Source: Streptomyces griseus
GTDB lineage: Bacteria; Bacteroidota; Bacteroidia; Chitinophagales; Chitinophagaceae
Length of the DNA stretch: 12,963 bases
Assembly: GCA_943323705.2 (NCBI GenBank)
Contig: CALPIT020000049.1
Span: 1 to 12,963, forward strand
Direction of reading: 5' to 3'
Both the position numbers and the translations under genes were made by a program. Below are positions 1-5,990 of this stretch, piece by piece. The notes beneath the pieces were generated by a model that was not told the origin of the DNA, made no database searches, and saw only the letters and a program-made list of their open reading frames with translations. Within the stretch, counting starts at the first letter, position 1; each line of letters opens with the position of its first letter.

Positions 1-195
1 AATATTAATGTAAAAGCTGCTTCAAATGCACCGATGATAGTTAGGGTATTGGACTTGCAGGGAAGAGTCGTGAAGAATTATACATTTACTGCAAATCAGC
101 AAGTGAACTTTGGTAATGATTTAAAATCAGGTTCATACTTGGTGGAAGTTAGACAAGGAAATAGCGTAAAGACAACTAGCGTGGTGAAATACTAA
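1..195 (+). CDS. Secreted protein, C-terminal T9SS type A sorting domain (5' end outside window)
   Basis: The reading frame is open from base 1 and stops with TAA at 193-195, giving the last 64 residues of a larger protein. They read as a beta-rich type IX secretion sorting domain: a VRVLDLQGRVV strand with the usual D-x-x-G-R turn, a central G-x-DLKSGSYLVEV strand, and a terminal VKTTSVVKY strand. In this family the domain directs export through the Por/T9SS machinery and is removed at the cell surface. What the mature protein does cannot be told from the fragment. It is unrelated to the arsenic and sulfur genes and is cut off from them by a terminator. The domain call is firm; the cargo is unknown. 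Confidence 0.85.
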   Translation, partial: NINVKAASNAPMIVRVLDLQGRVVKNYTFTANQQVNFGNDLKSGSYLVEVRQGNSVKTTSVVKY

Positions 196-218
196 GTTTA
201 ATTGTTTAAATAAGTTCT

Positions 219-275
219 AGAGGTTTCAAAGGTTGGGTGAGTACCCAACTTTTGAAACCTCTTTTCATTTTCAAT
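219..275 (+). terminator. Strong Rho-independent terminator after the T9SS-domain gene
   Basis: A 20-bp stem (219-238 with 243-262), with one G-U pair and a 4-base GAGT loop, is followed by TTTTCATTTTCAATTT. It begins 24 bases after the stop codon and isolates the upstream gene from arsR. Confidence 0.9.
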
Positions 276-394
276 TTATTTTTTTTATTTGCTGATATGC
301 GTTTTGTTTTGGCTAGATGCTCTCTTTGTTTTCATCAAATATTTATATTCAAAAACTCTCCAGTTTAAGAAATATTTTTTTTAATAAAATGATT

Positions 395-410
395 ATCGTA
401 ATATTGCGAT
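395..410 (+). promoter_or_regulatory. Probable ArsR operator 1 (arsR promoter)
   Basis: ATCGTAATATTGCGAT is a dyad with ATCG/CGAT arms around an AATATT core, ending three bases before the arsR start codon. It matches the dyad at 765-780 in 13 of 16 positions. It contains TAATATTG (399-406), one mismatch from the Bacteroidota -7 element TAnnTTTG, so a bound repressor would block initiation. Assignment to ArsR rests on position and on the repeat before arsM, not on a known consensus. Confidence 0.7.
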
Positions 411-413
411 TAA

Positions 414-746
414 ATGGGAATTACTAAAACAATAGACTATACAAAAATGGAATTGGATATTGCCAAATATGCAAAAGCTTTGGCACATCCAGCAAGAATT
501 GCAATCATTCAACTACTACTAAAAAAACAATCATGTGTTTGTGGTGATATTGTAGATGAATTACCCATATCTCAAAGCACGGTATCTCAACATTTAAAAG
601 AACTCAAAGAGGTTGGACTTATTAAGGGTGAGATTGAAGGAACCTCAGTTTGTTATTGTCTTGATGAGAAAGAATGGTCAAAAGCAAGTTCATTGATTGT
701 TAAGATGTTTGATAACGTTGCTGTGATTAAGAGTAAGTGTTGTTGA
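414..746 (+). CDS. arsR: ArsR/SmtB-family arsenite-responsive repressor
   Basis: This 110-residue winged-helix protein has the family's usual length. Helix 1 and the conserved KALAHPARIAII segment occupy about 17-32; the recognition helix lies in ISQSTVSQHLKELKEVGLI (52-70); the wing follows at KGEIEGTSVCYC (71-82). C41 and C43 (SCVCGDIV) sit where classical ArsR proteins bind As(III)/Sb(III) with a CxC pair; C80, C82 and the terminal C109-C110 may add ligands. In the known mechanism arsenite binding releases the repressor from DNA. I kept the ATG at 414 because MGITKT is a typical start for Bacteroidota relatives, although it leaves almost no leader after the presumed -7 element. It heads the arsenic operon and probably represses itself and arsM through the dyads at 395-410 and 765-780. 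Confidence 0.92.
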   Translation: MGITKTIDYTKMELDIAKYAKALAHPARIAIIQLLLKKQSCVCGDIVDELPISQSTVSQHLKELKEVGLIKGEIEGTSVCYCLDEKEWSKASSLIVKMFDNVAVIKSKCC

Positions 747-764
747 TTTTTTTTGATTTAATCA

Positions 765-780
765 ATCGGTATATTACGAT
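765..780 (+). promoter_or_regulatory. Probable ArsR operator 2 (upstream of arsM)
   Basis: ATCGGTATATTACGAT has the same ATCG/CGAT arms and 16-bp length as the site before arsR, differing at three internal positions. It lies between arsR (stop ending at 746) and arsM (start at 803), so arsM and the downstream genes may have their own ArsR-controlled promoter. Its location argues against the longer arsM reading frame that begins at 737. Confidence 0.65.
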
Positions 781-802
781 ATTTAAAACTAAAAATAAGA
801 TT

Positions 803-1648
803 ATGAAAACTGAAGCAGCATTAAAACAAATCGTAAAAGAAAAGTATAGTGAGATTGCCTTACAGGATAAGGAAACTAACATGTCTTCTTGTTGTGGTGC
901 AGGAGAATGTTCAACTGAAATATATAACATCATGAGTGATGATTATACTTCATTGAAAGGATATAATGCCGATGCTGATTTGGGTTTGGGATGTGGGTTG
1001 CCTACTCAATTTGCAAAAATAAAAATGGGGGATGTAGTAATAGATTTGGGAAGTGGGGCAGGAAATGATTGTTTTATTGCGAGACACGAAACTGGGGAAA
1101 CAGGCAAGGTGATAGGTGTAGATTTTACTCCAAAAATGATTGAGCGCGCTAGAATGAACGCTGAGGTAAGAGGGTTTAACAATGTGGAATTTCGTGAAGG
1201 GGATATTGAACATATGCCTATTACAGCAAATGTGGCGGATGTTATTGTAAGTAATTGTGTTTTAAATCTTGTGCCTAATAAGGATGGTGTGTTCAAAGAC
1301 ATATATAGAGTTTTGAAACCTGGAGGTCATTTTAGTATTAGCGATGTTGTTTTAGAAGGAGCACTGCCAGACGGCTTGAGAAAAGATGCAGAAATGTATG
1401 CTGGATGTGTATCTGGGGCTATTCAAAAAGAAGTTTATTTAGAACTAATCAAATCGAATGGATTTGAAAATATTTCTATTCAAAAGGAAAAGCTAATTGT
1501 TATTCCAGACGATATTTTAAAAAATTACTTGGATGCAGAGCAAATACAATCATTTAAAAGTGGCAATACTGGCATTTTTAGTATAACTGTTTATGCAAAA
1601 AAACCTTTTACCGAAAATGTTTGTAAACCAGGTTCAGGATGTTGTTAA
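803..1648 (+). CDS. arsM: Arsenite S-adenosylmethionine methyltransferase
   Basis: This 281-residue class I SAM methyltransferase methylates As(III) to mono-, di- and trimethylated arsenicals in the cytoplasm. SAM-binding motif I is DLGSGAGND (81-89), the acidic strand is GVDFTP (105-110), and further Rossmann segments are EGDIEHMP (132-139) and VLKPGGHFSISD (170-181). Cysteines at the arsenic-binding positions of the family are present: the C30/C31 pair (SSCCGAGEC), C64 (LGLGCG) and C202 (YAGC). It ends in GSGCC. An in-frame ATG at 737 would overlap arsR and run through the operator-like dyad, so I chose the ATG at 803, where MKTEAALKQ begins the fold. The next gene, an arsenite pump, starts 22 bases later, so the two are almost certainly co-transcribed. 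Confidence 0.93.
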   Translation: MKTEAALKQIVKEKYSEIALQDKETNMSSCCGAGECSTEIYNIMSDDYTSLKGYNADADLGLGCGLPTQFAKIKMGDVVIDLGSGAGNDCFIARHETGETGKVIGVDFTPKMIERARMNAEVRGFNNVEFREGDIEHMPITANVADVIVSNCVLNLVPNKDGVFKDIYRVLKPGGHFSISDVVLEGALPDGLRKDAEMYAGCVSGAIQKEVYLELIKSNGFENISIQKEKLIVIPDDILKNYLDAEQIQSFKSGNTGIFSITVYAKKPFTENVCKPGSGCC

Positions 1649-1670
1649 TATTAAATAATGAAATTGCAAT

Positions 1671-2774
1671 ATGTCTGTAAATAATTGTGCATCCGCAAAT
1701 GAAAGAAAGAAATTAAGTTTCTTAGACAGGTATTTAACCTTATGGATTTTTTTAGCAATGGCAATAGGTATAGCAATTGGCAGTTTCTTTCCATCGTCTT
1801 CCACTTTTATCAATTCATTTTCAAAAGGGACAACTAATATCCCTTTGGCTATTGGATTAATACTAATGATGTATCCTCCATTTACCAAAGTAAAATATGA
1901 TCAACTAAAGGAGGTTTTTAAGAATACAAAAGTGCTGGGTGTTTCGTTATTCCTTAATTGGGTTATTGGCCCGATATTAATGTTTGTATTAGCAATTCTT
2001 TTCTTACACAATTATCCAGCATATATGGTTGGATTAATTCTAATTGGATTAGCAAGATGTATTGCAATGGTAATTGTATGGAACGAACTGGCAGCAGGCA
2101 GCAGGGAATATGCAGCAGGATTGGTAGCTTTAAACAGTGTGTTCCAGGTGCTATTATACAGTGTGTATGCTTATGTTTTTGTCACAGTACTACCTCCATT
2201 GTTTGGGATAACAGGTTTGGTTGTTGATATCACTATCGGACAGATTGCAAAGAGTGTCGGTATTTATTTGGGCATTCCATTCGCATCAGGTTTTTTAACC
2301 CGATATTTTTTGTTAAAGGCAAAAGGAGCAGAATGGTATGATACAAAGTTCATTCCTTTTGTTTCTCCCATTACATTGATTGCATTACTTTTCACGATCG
2401 TGGTTATGTTTAGTTTAAAAGGTGAATTGATTGTACAAATACCGCTTGATGTTGTAAGAATAGCTATACCCTTAGTAATTTACTTTGCCATCATGTTTTT
2501 AGTCAGCTTTTTTATTGGAAAAAAAATGGGAGCAGATTATTCTACCAACGCATCCATTGCTTTCACTGCAGCAGGTAACAATTTTGAGTTAGCCATAGCA
2601 GTTGCCATTGGCGTATTTGGTATCAACAGCGGCCAGGCTTTTGCCGGAGTTATCGGGCCATTGGTAGAGGTACCCGCATTGATAGCATTGGTGAATGTTG
2701 CTTTCTGGATACGTAAAAAATATTACAAAGTTCCTGCAAGCAATTTGTCAACTTCACAAGGGAAATTAAATTAA
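1671..2774 (+). CDS. acr3: ACR3-family arsenite efflux transporter
   Basis: This 367-residue inner-membrane protein has about ten hydrophobic segments, the usual ACR3 size. Signature regions are visible: GLARCIAMVIVWN (126-138) with the conserved transmembrane Cys (C130), and AFTAAGNNFELAIAVAIGVFG (297-317) followed by GPLVEVPALIALV (329-341), with acidic residues E306 and E333. ACR3 proteins expel arsenite using the proton gradient. I judge it ACR3 rather than ArsB from these motifs and the short length. It lies between arsM and the arsenate reductase, 22 and 17 bases away, with no promoter evident between them. The start at 1671 is the first ATG after arsM and gives a short polar N-terminus before transmembrane segment 1. 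Confidence 0.95.
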   Translation: MSVNNCASANERKKLSFLDRYLTLWIFLAMAIGIAIGSFFPSSSTFINSFSKGTTNIPLAIGLILMMYPPFTKVKYDQLKEVFKNTKVLGVSLFLNWVIGPILMFVLAILFLHNYPAYMVGLILIGLARCIAMVIVWNELAAGSREYAAGLVALNSVFQVLLYSVYAYVFVTVLPPLFGITGLVVDITIGQIAKSVGIYLGIPFASGFLTRYFLLKAKGAEWYDTKFIPFVSPITLIALLFTIVVMFSLKGELIVQIPLDVVRIAIPLVIYFAIMFLVSFFIGKKMGADYSTNASIAFTAAGNNFELAIAVAIGVFGINSGQAFAGVIGPLVEVPALIALVNVAFWIRKKYYKVPASNLSTSQGKLN

Positions 2775-2791
2775 CCTAAATAAATAATTAA

Positions 2792-3499
2792 ATGAAAAAA
2801 TCAATTGTCCTTTTTAGCAGCATTTTATTGGTTCTCCTTTCATCTTTTAAAACAGGTGAAATGGCTAAGTCAAAATTATATGCTCCCATTACAAAATATT
2901 TGCAAACTGCAGAGAAAGAATATGATAAAATACCTGAAGAAAGAAAAATACAACTAAAGAAAATTGCACTTTACCTAAAAACGAAATTGAGTTCTGAGAA
3001 AAAGGCGAGCCTTGTTTTTATTTGTACTCATAATTCCCGAAGAAGTCACATGGCCCAGCTTTGGGCTTATGCAGCAGCATCGTATTATGGCATAAAAGGC
3101 GTTTCTAGTTTTTCTGGAGGTATGGAAGTAACGGCTTGTAATGAAAGAACGGTAAATGCACTAAAAAAAGCAGGTTTTTTAATTACCAAAAAAACAGAAG
3201 GACCTAATTCAATTTACGAAGTTAAATACGCTGATGACGCACCGGCAGTTTTGGCATTTTCTAAAAAATACATGGATGCACCCAATCCAACATCCAACTT
3301 TGCCGCACTGATGACTTGCTCAAATGCAGATAAGAAATGCCCAATTGTACTGGGCGCTTCAATAAGAATTGCTACTCCGTATGATGACCCGAAAGTGGCC
3401 GATGGAAAACCAAATGAGGCTGAAATTTACAATGAGCGCAGCAAACAAATAGCTACAGAAATGATGTATACTTTTTCATTACTTAAATCAATGAAATAA
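2792..3499 (+). CDS. arsC: Thioredoxin-type arsenate reductase (low-molecular-weight phosphatase fold) with hydrophobic N-terminus
   Basis: This 235-residue protein reduces As(V) to As(III) for the adjacent pump. The phosphatase P-loop is C78-THNSR-R84 (C-x5-R). MTCSNADKKCP (173-184) supplies C176 and C183, seven residues apart as are the second and third redox cysteines of Staphylococcus/Bacillus ArsC, and YDDP (197-200) supplies the general-acid aspartate loop. So the thioredoxin-linked redox triad appears complete. Residues 1-18 form a basic-hydrophobic segment resembling a signal peptide or membrane anchor. An internal ATG at 2861 (M24) would give a cytosolic 212-residue protein like most relatives. 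I list the longer start because it has an A/T-rich Bacteroidota-style leader and 17-base spacing from acr3, but the choice is open. Its stop codon overlaps the next ATG (TAATG). Confidence 0.85.
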   Translation: MKKSIVLFSSILLVLLSSFKTGEMAKSKLYAPITKYLQTAEKEYDKIPEERKIQLKKIALYLKTKLSSEKKASLVFICTHNSRRSHMAQLWAYAAASYYGIKGVSSFSGGMEVTACNERTVNALKKAGFLITKKTEGPNSIYEVKYADDAPAVLAFSKKYMDAPNPTSNFAALMTCSNADKKCPIVLGASIRIATPYDDPKVADGKPNEAEIYNERSKQIATEMMYTFSLLKSMK

Positions 3500-3727
3500 T
3501 GAAAAATCGGTCGCTAGTTTTTTTTATTAGTTTAACTGCATGGCTATTTCCTTTTTTTTTTTTTTGTTTTTGCTTCACCGTTAGTATGTTTTAACGAATG
3601 GATAGAAAAACAATTGTCTTCCGGTAGTTCGGGCTTTTTTATTATCACTTACAAAGATGGAAACTTGCTATATAAAACCAATGATTATCTTAAAGCTGAT
3701 GAAATGAGTATGTTCTTATCAAATTGA
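3499..3727 (+). pseudogene. Small exported-protein gene, frameshifted at a 14-T tract
   Basis: An ATG at 3499 overlaps the arsC stop codon and opens a signal-peptide-like frame (MKNRSLVFFISLTAWLFPFF) that reaches a run of 14 T (3552-3565) and stops at 3594. In the +1 frame, coding-looking sequence continues after the run to TGA at 3725-3727 (VFASPLVCFNEW, then IEKQLSSG and GFFIITYKDGNLLY). Removing one T joins both parts into a 75-residue protein with a signal peptide probably cut after VFA. I recognise no family in the mature part. The break may be a real mutation, slippage-based on/off switching, or a homopolymer sequencing error. Overlap with arsC implies co-expression with the arsenic operon. 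Confidence 0.6.
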
Positions 3728-3749
3728 GTTAAATAAAAAATATAATAAA

Positions 3750-4523
3750 ATGAAAATCGCATTATTTTCAGACATCCATGCAAACTTACCTGCATTGGAG
3801 GCATTTTTTAAAAGTGTAGAAAATCAAAAACCTGATGCAATTTATTGTTTGGGTGATTTAGTTGGATATAATATTTGGCCTAACGAAGTAATTAATGAAA
3901 TTAGAAAAAGAGGTATTCCAACTATTGCAGGAAACTACGATCAAGGTATGGGATTAATGAGTGATGATTGTGGCTGTGCCTATAAAACAAATCCTGAAAA
4001 AGATATGGGTAAAATATCGATTTCATTTACTAATTCAATATTAAAACCTGACGAAAGAAGATATTTGAGAACCTTACCTGCTCATATAAAAGTTGAATTT
4101 CAATTAAACCATGATAAGTTAAATTTATTATTGGTACATGGAAGTCCGAGAAGAATAAACGAATATCTTTTTGAAGATAGAGACGAAAAAAGTTTATTAA
4201 GAATTATGGAAGAATCTGATGCGGATATTATGTGTTTCGGTCATACTCATAAACCTTACCATAGAGTATTGCCAACAGAAATAAGTGAAAACACGCATTA
4301 TAGACATGCAATTAATATTGGCTCAGTAGGTAAGCCAAAAGACAATAATCCTGATGGTTGTTATGTTATTTTAAATATTAATCCAGATAGTTCAATTACC
4401 AATTTAAACACTGTTCAAGTAGAGTTTGTAAGATTTGAATATGATGTTGAAAAGGCTGCAAAGGCCATTGAGGATTGCATTTTACCAAATGAGTTTGCTG
4501 ATATGTTAAGAAAAGGATATTAG
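3750..4523 (+). CDS. Calcineurin-like metallophosphoesterase (YfcE/MJ0936-type)
   Basis: This 257-residue protein shows all dimetal phosphoesterase motifs: DIH (D8, H10), GDLVGY (D36), GNYD (N62), VHGSPR (H130) and GHTH (H165, H167). These bind two metal ions and hydrolyse phosphomono- or diesters; the substrate cannot be told from sequence. There is no signal peptide, so it should be cytosolic. It follows the arsenic genes on the same strand with no terminator seen, and is probably the last gene of that operon. A role in arsenic tolerance, for example cleaving arsenate-containing or phosphate ester by-products, is only inference from position. The ATG at 3750 gives the canonical MKIALFSDIH start. 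Confidence 0.9.
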   Translation: MKIALFSDIHANLPALEAFFKSVENQKPDAIYCLGDLVGYNIWPNEVINEIRKRGIPTIAGNYDQGMGLMSDDCGCAYKTNPEKDMGKISISFTNSILKPDERRYLRTLPAHIKVEFQLNHDKLNLLLVHGSPRRINEYLFEDRDEKSLLRIMEESDADIMCFGHTHKPYHRVLPTEISENTHYRHAINIGSVGKPKDNNPDGCYVILNINPDSSITNLNTVQVEFVRFEYDVEKAAKAIEDCILPNEFADMLRKGY

Positions 4524-4600
4524 TTAATAAAGCTTTCATAAGAGAGTTTACTGGTTATTTTACCAACACCCCAAATCACCATCTATTTATTTTTTATTCC

Positions 4601-4654
4601 TGTATCCCATTTGTACCCCGCCTCTGAAAACCTTTACTGATAAGGGTTGTAAAG
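4601..4654. repeat. Short direct repeat plus hairpin, possible recombination-site remnant
   Basis: TGTATCCC (4601-4608) and TGTACCCC (4612-4619) repeat with an 11-base period. Next comes AACCTTTA/TAAGGGTT (4629-4636 with 4641-4648; one G-U pair, CTGA loop), which competes with an alternative CTTTAC/GTAAAG pairing (4632-4637 with 4649-4654). The segment is more GC-rich than its surroundings. Helical-period repeats beside a hairpin are seen near tyrosine-recombinase sites, but no integrase is in the window. Confidence 0.3.
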
Positions 4655-4783
4655 TTTTGTATCGGAAAGTAAATAGTATCGCTTATAAATTTATTGGCTT
4701 CTTATTAAATGAATTAAATATTAAGCGAAATTGTTTTTATTTGTTTAAGAGAATTGAAATCAGTCTACCATTAATTTTTTAAT

Positions 4784-4797
4784 GTAACCTTTGTTAC
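4784..4797. promoter_or_regulatory. CRP/FNR-type dyad, site 1 (tauE promoter)
   Basis: GTAAC-CTTT-GTTAC is a perfect 5-4-5 inverted repeat, the geometry of CRP/FNR-family sites. Its centre is 32.5 bases before TTTC (4823-4826) of a weak TAnnnTTTC element at 4818-4826, consistent with class II activation (site near -41). The same half-sites recur at 5900-5913 and 8693-8706. No regulator of this family is encoded in the window. Confidence 0.6.
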
Positions 4798-4811
4798 GTA
4801 ATGATTAAATA

Positions 4812-4825
4812 AAATTGTACAATTT
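4812..4825. promoter_or_regulatory. Perfect 14-bp palindrome over the tauE promoter
   Basis: AAATTGTACAATTT is an exact palindrome that overlaps the presumed -7 region, 23 bases before the tauE start codon. The position suits a repressor operator. It could also be a chance A/T-rich palindrome. It is not repeated before the other sulfur genes. Confidence 0.35.
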
Positions 4826-4848
4826 CGTTTCCAATAAATAAATAAATC

Positions 4849-5667
4849 ATGGAAATACTAGGCTATATACTTGCGACATTCGTTGGAATTTCTTTAGGCT
4901 TAATTGGGAGTGGGGGTTCTATACTTACGGTTCCTATTTTAGTATACATTATGGGCGTAAATCCTGTGTTGGCAACCGCGTACTCTTTGTTTATTGTAGG
5001 TTCTACTGCTATGGTTGGTGGTATACAAAGTGCCATTCAAAAAAGAGTGGATTTTAAAACAGTGCTGATTTTCGGAATCCCTTCAATCGCTGCTGTATAT
5101 GCCACAAGAATGTGGTTGGTCCCACTAATACCCAAACAATTGTTTTCTTTAGGTTCTTTGGTCATCACAAAGCCAATCGCCTTAATGTTGCTTTTTGCCA
5201 TTGTAATGATTCTAGCTTCAATTAGTATGATTAAATCTGGGAAAAAGCCATCAGTAACAGATGAAAATGAACCTATGAAATACAATTATCCCATGATTTT
5301 AATTGAAGGAACGATTGTAGGATTACTCACAGGATTAGTGGGTGCTGGAGGTGGTTTTTTAATAATTCCCGCTTTGGTTTTGTTGGCTAAAATGCCCATG
5401 AAACTGGCAGTAGGTACCTCGTTATTTATCATTGCAGCAAAATCTTTAATTGGGTTTACGGGTGACTTACAAGGCAGTGAAATTATCGATTGGACTTTAC
5501 TTGGTTCCTTTACCGGCTTTGCTGTTTTAGGTATTTTTGTCGGTATTTTATTGTCTAAAAAAATCCCTGGTGATAAATTAAAGAAAGCCTTTGGTTGGTT
5601 TGTATTAATCATGGGTATTTATATTATCATCAAAGAAATTTTCTTTCCTACTGGAGGAGGTCATTGA
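4849..5667 (+). CDS. TauE/SafE-family sulfite/organosulfonate exporter
   Basis: This 272-residue integral membrane protein has the family's internal duplication: GLIGSGGSILTVPILV (18-33) with SLFIVGSTAMVG (46-57), repeated as GLVGAGGGFLIIPALV (162-177) with SLFIIAAKSLIG (191-202). Glycine-rich loops followed by hydrophobic helices and a C-terminal amphipathic/hydrophobic segment give about eight membrane spans. Members export sulfite, sulfoacetate or related anions. Next to a persulfide dioxygenase, sulfite export is the most likely role, as proposed for TauE in the staphylococcal cst operon. The ATG at 4849 follows an AATAAATAAATC leader. It has its own promoter with a CRP/FNR-like dyad and is followed by a possible terminator, so it is probably monocistronic. 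Confidence 0.88.
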   Translation: MEILGYILATFVGISLGLIGSGGSILTVPILVYIMGVNPVLATAYSLFIVGSTAMVGGIQSAIQKRVDFKTVLIFGIPSIAAVYATRMWLVPLIPKQLFSLGSLVITKPIALMLLFAIVMILASISMIKSGKKPSVTDENEPMKYNYPMILIEGTIVGLLTGLVGAGGGFLIIPALVLLAKMPMKLAVGTSLFIIAAKSLIGFTGDLQGSEIIDWTLLGSFTGFAVLGIFVGILLSKKIPGDKLKKAFGWFVLIMGIYIIIKEIFFPTGGGH

Positions 5668-5669
5668 TA

Positions 5670-5709
5670 GCATTTCTAAATCTGTTGTTAGAATGCGTAT
5701 TTTTATTTT
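5670..5709 (+). terminator. Possible weak terminator after tauE
   Basis: GCATTTCTAA (5670-5679) can pair with TTAGAATGC (5688-5696), a 9-bp stem with one bulged T, followed by GTATTTTTATTTT. The stem is A/T-rich, so termination efficiency is uncertain. Confidence 0.4.
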
Positions 5710-5741
5710 CCATTATTGTCACATGTTATACCCTTAATACT

Positions 5742-5770
5742 CCCCGAAATTTCGGGGCAGGCTATCCCCG
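5742..5770. repeat. GC-rich palindrome with a competing second hairpin
   Basis: CCCCGAAATTTCGGGG (5742-5757) is a perfect 16-bp palindrome. Its right arm CGGGG (5753-5757) can instead pair with CCCCG (5766-5770), which is followed by TTTTG. It is strikingly GC-rich for this AT-rich gap. It looks like a short dispersed (REP-like) repeat unit, or a bidirectional transcription end; copies elsewhere in the genome would decide. Confidence 0.5.
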
Positions 5771-5899
5771 TTTTGAATGAGGTTTTCTCTATTGGGTATT
5801 TCATGCCTTGTTATAATTTATATCATAAAATAGCAAATTCTAATTTATTTATTTTACCAAAAAAATGGTTTTAATTAAGAAGCTCAGTTTTTGTCGAAT

Positions 5900-5913
5900 G
5901 CAACAAATGTTAC
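5900..5913. promoter_or_regulatory. CRP/FNR-type dyad, site 2 (CstB-like promoter)
   Basis: GCAAC-AAAT-GTTAC differs from the perfect GTAAC-N4-GTTAC dyad at one base. Its centre is 33.5 bases before TTTG (5940-5943) of CAAATTTG, which matches TAnnTTTG except at the first base. This spacing is almost the same as at the tauE and trxA promoters. Confidence 0.5.
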
Positions 5914-5990
5914 CGAATATCTTTTTTATTAAACTCAAATTTGCATTATAAAATAATTATTTCTTTTATTAAACTTAAAAACAAATACAA

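Larger units (their letters stand above)
4524..4848. other. 325-base gap between arsenic and sulfur blocks
   Basis: No gene is supported here. From left to right it holds: an A/T-rich stretch; an imperfect direct repeat TGTATCCC/TGTACCCC (4601-4619); an 8-bp hairpin (4629-4648) that is not followed by a clear T-run; A/T-rich sequence; a CRP/FNR-like dyad (4784-4797); and a perfect palindrome (4812-4825) over the likely tauE promoter. The metallophosphoesterase operon probably ends here, but I found no convincing intrinsic terminator. Confidence 0.6.
5668..5990. other. 323-base gap between tauE and the CstB-like gene
   Basis: No gene is supported. Contents: a bulged hairpin just after tauE; a GC-rich palindromic repeat (5742-5770); A/T-rich sequence; a CRP/FNR-like dyad (5900-5913); a -7-like CAAATTTG (5936-5943); and a 12-base direct repeat TTTTATTAAACT at 5924-5935 and 5964-5975. 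Confidence 0.6.

Noticed and set aside
737..802. Longer arsM start at 737
   Set aside because: It would overlap arsR, read through the operator-like dyad at 765-780 and add residues not typical of the family; the ATG at 803 fits better.
727..1302. Minus-strand open frames across arsM (727-933, 950-1213, 1006-1302)
   Set aside because: They lie opposite a complete methyltransferase, have no recognisable domains and no leader; they are shadows of the coding strand.
1662..1671. ATTGCAATAT before the ACR3 gene as a third ArsR half-site
   Set aside because: It lacks the ATCG/CGAT arms and the dyad partner seen in the other two sites.
1958..2227. Second + strand frame inside the ACR3 gene
   Set aside because: It is fully contained in a well-supported transporter gene and has Cys-rich, low-sense composition.
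5037..5612. Minus-strand frames opposite tauE
   Set aside because: Shadow frames of a membrane protein gene; proline/lysine-rich without domains.
5595..5780. 61-codon + strand frame spanning the end of tauE
   Set aside because: It overlaps the tauE 3' end in another frame and runs through the hairpin and GC-rich palindrome; no protein features.
5924..5975. 12-base direct repeat TTTTATTAAACT (5924-5935 and 5964-5975) as a regulatory or CRISPR-like repeat
   Set aside because: Only two A/T-rich copies in an A/T-rich leader; could be chance, and there is no array.
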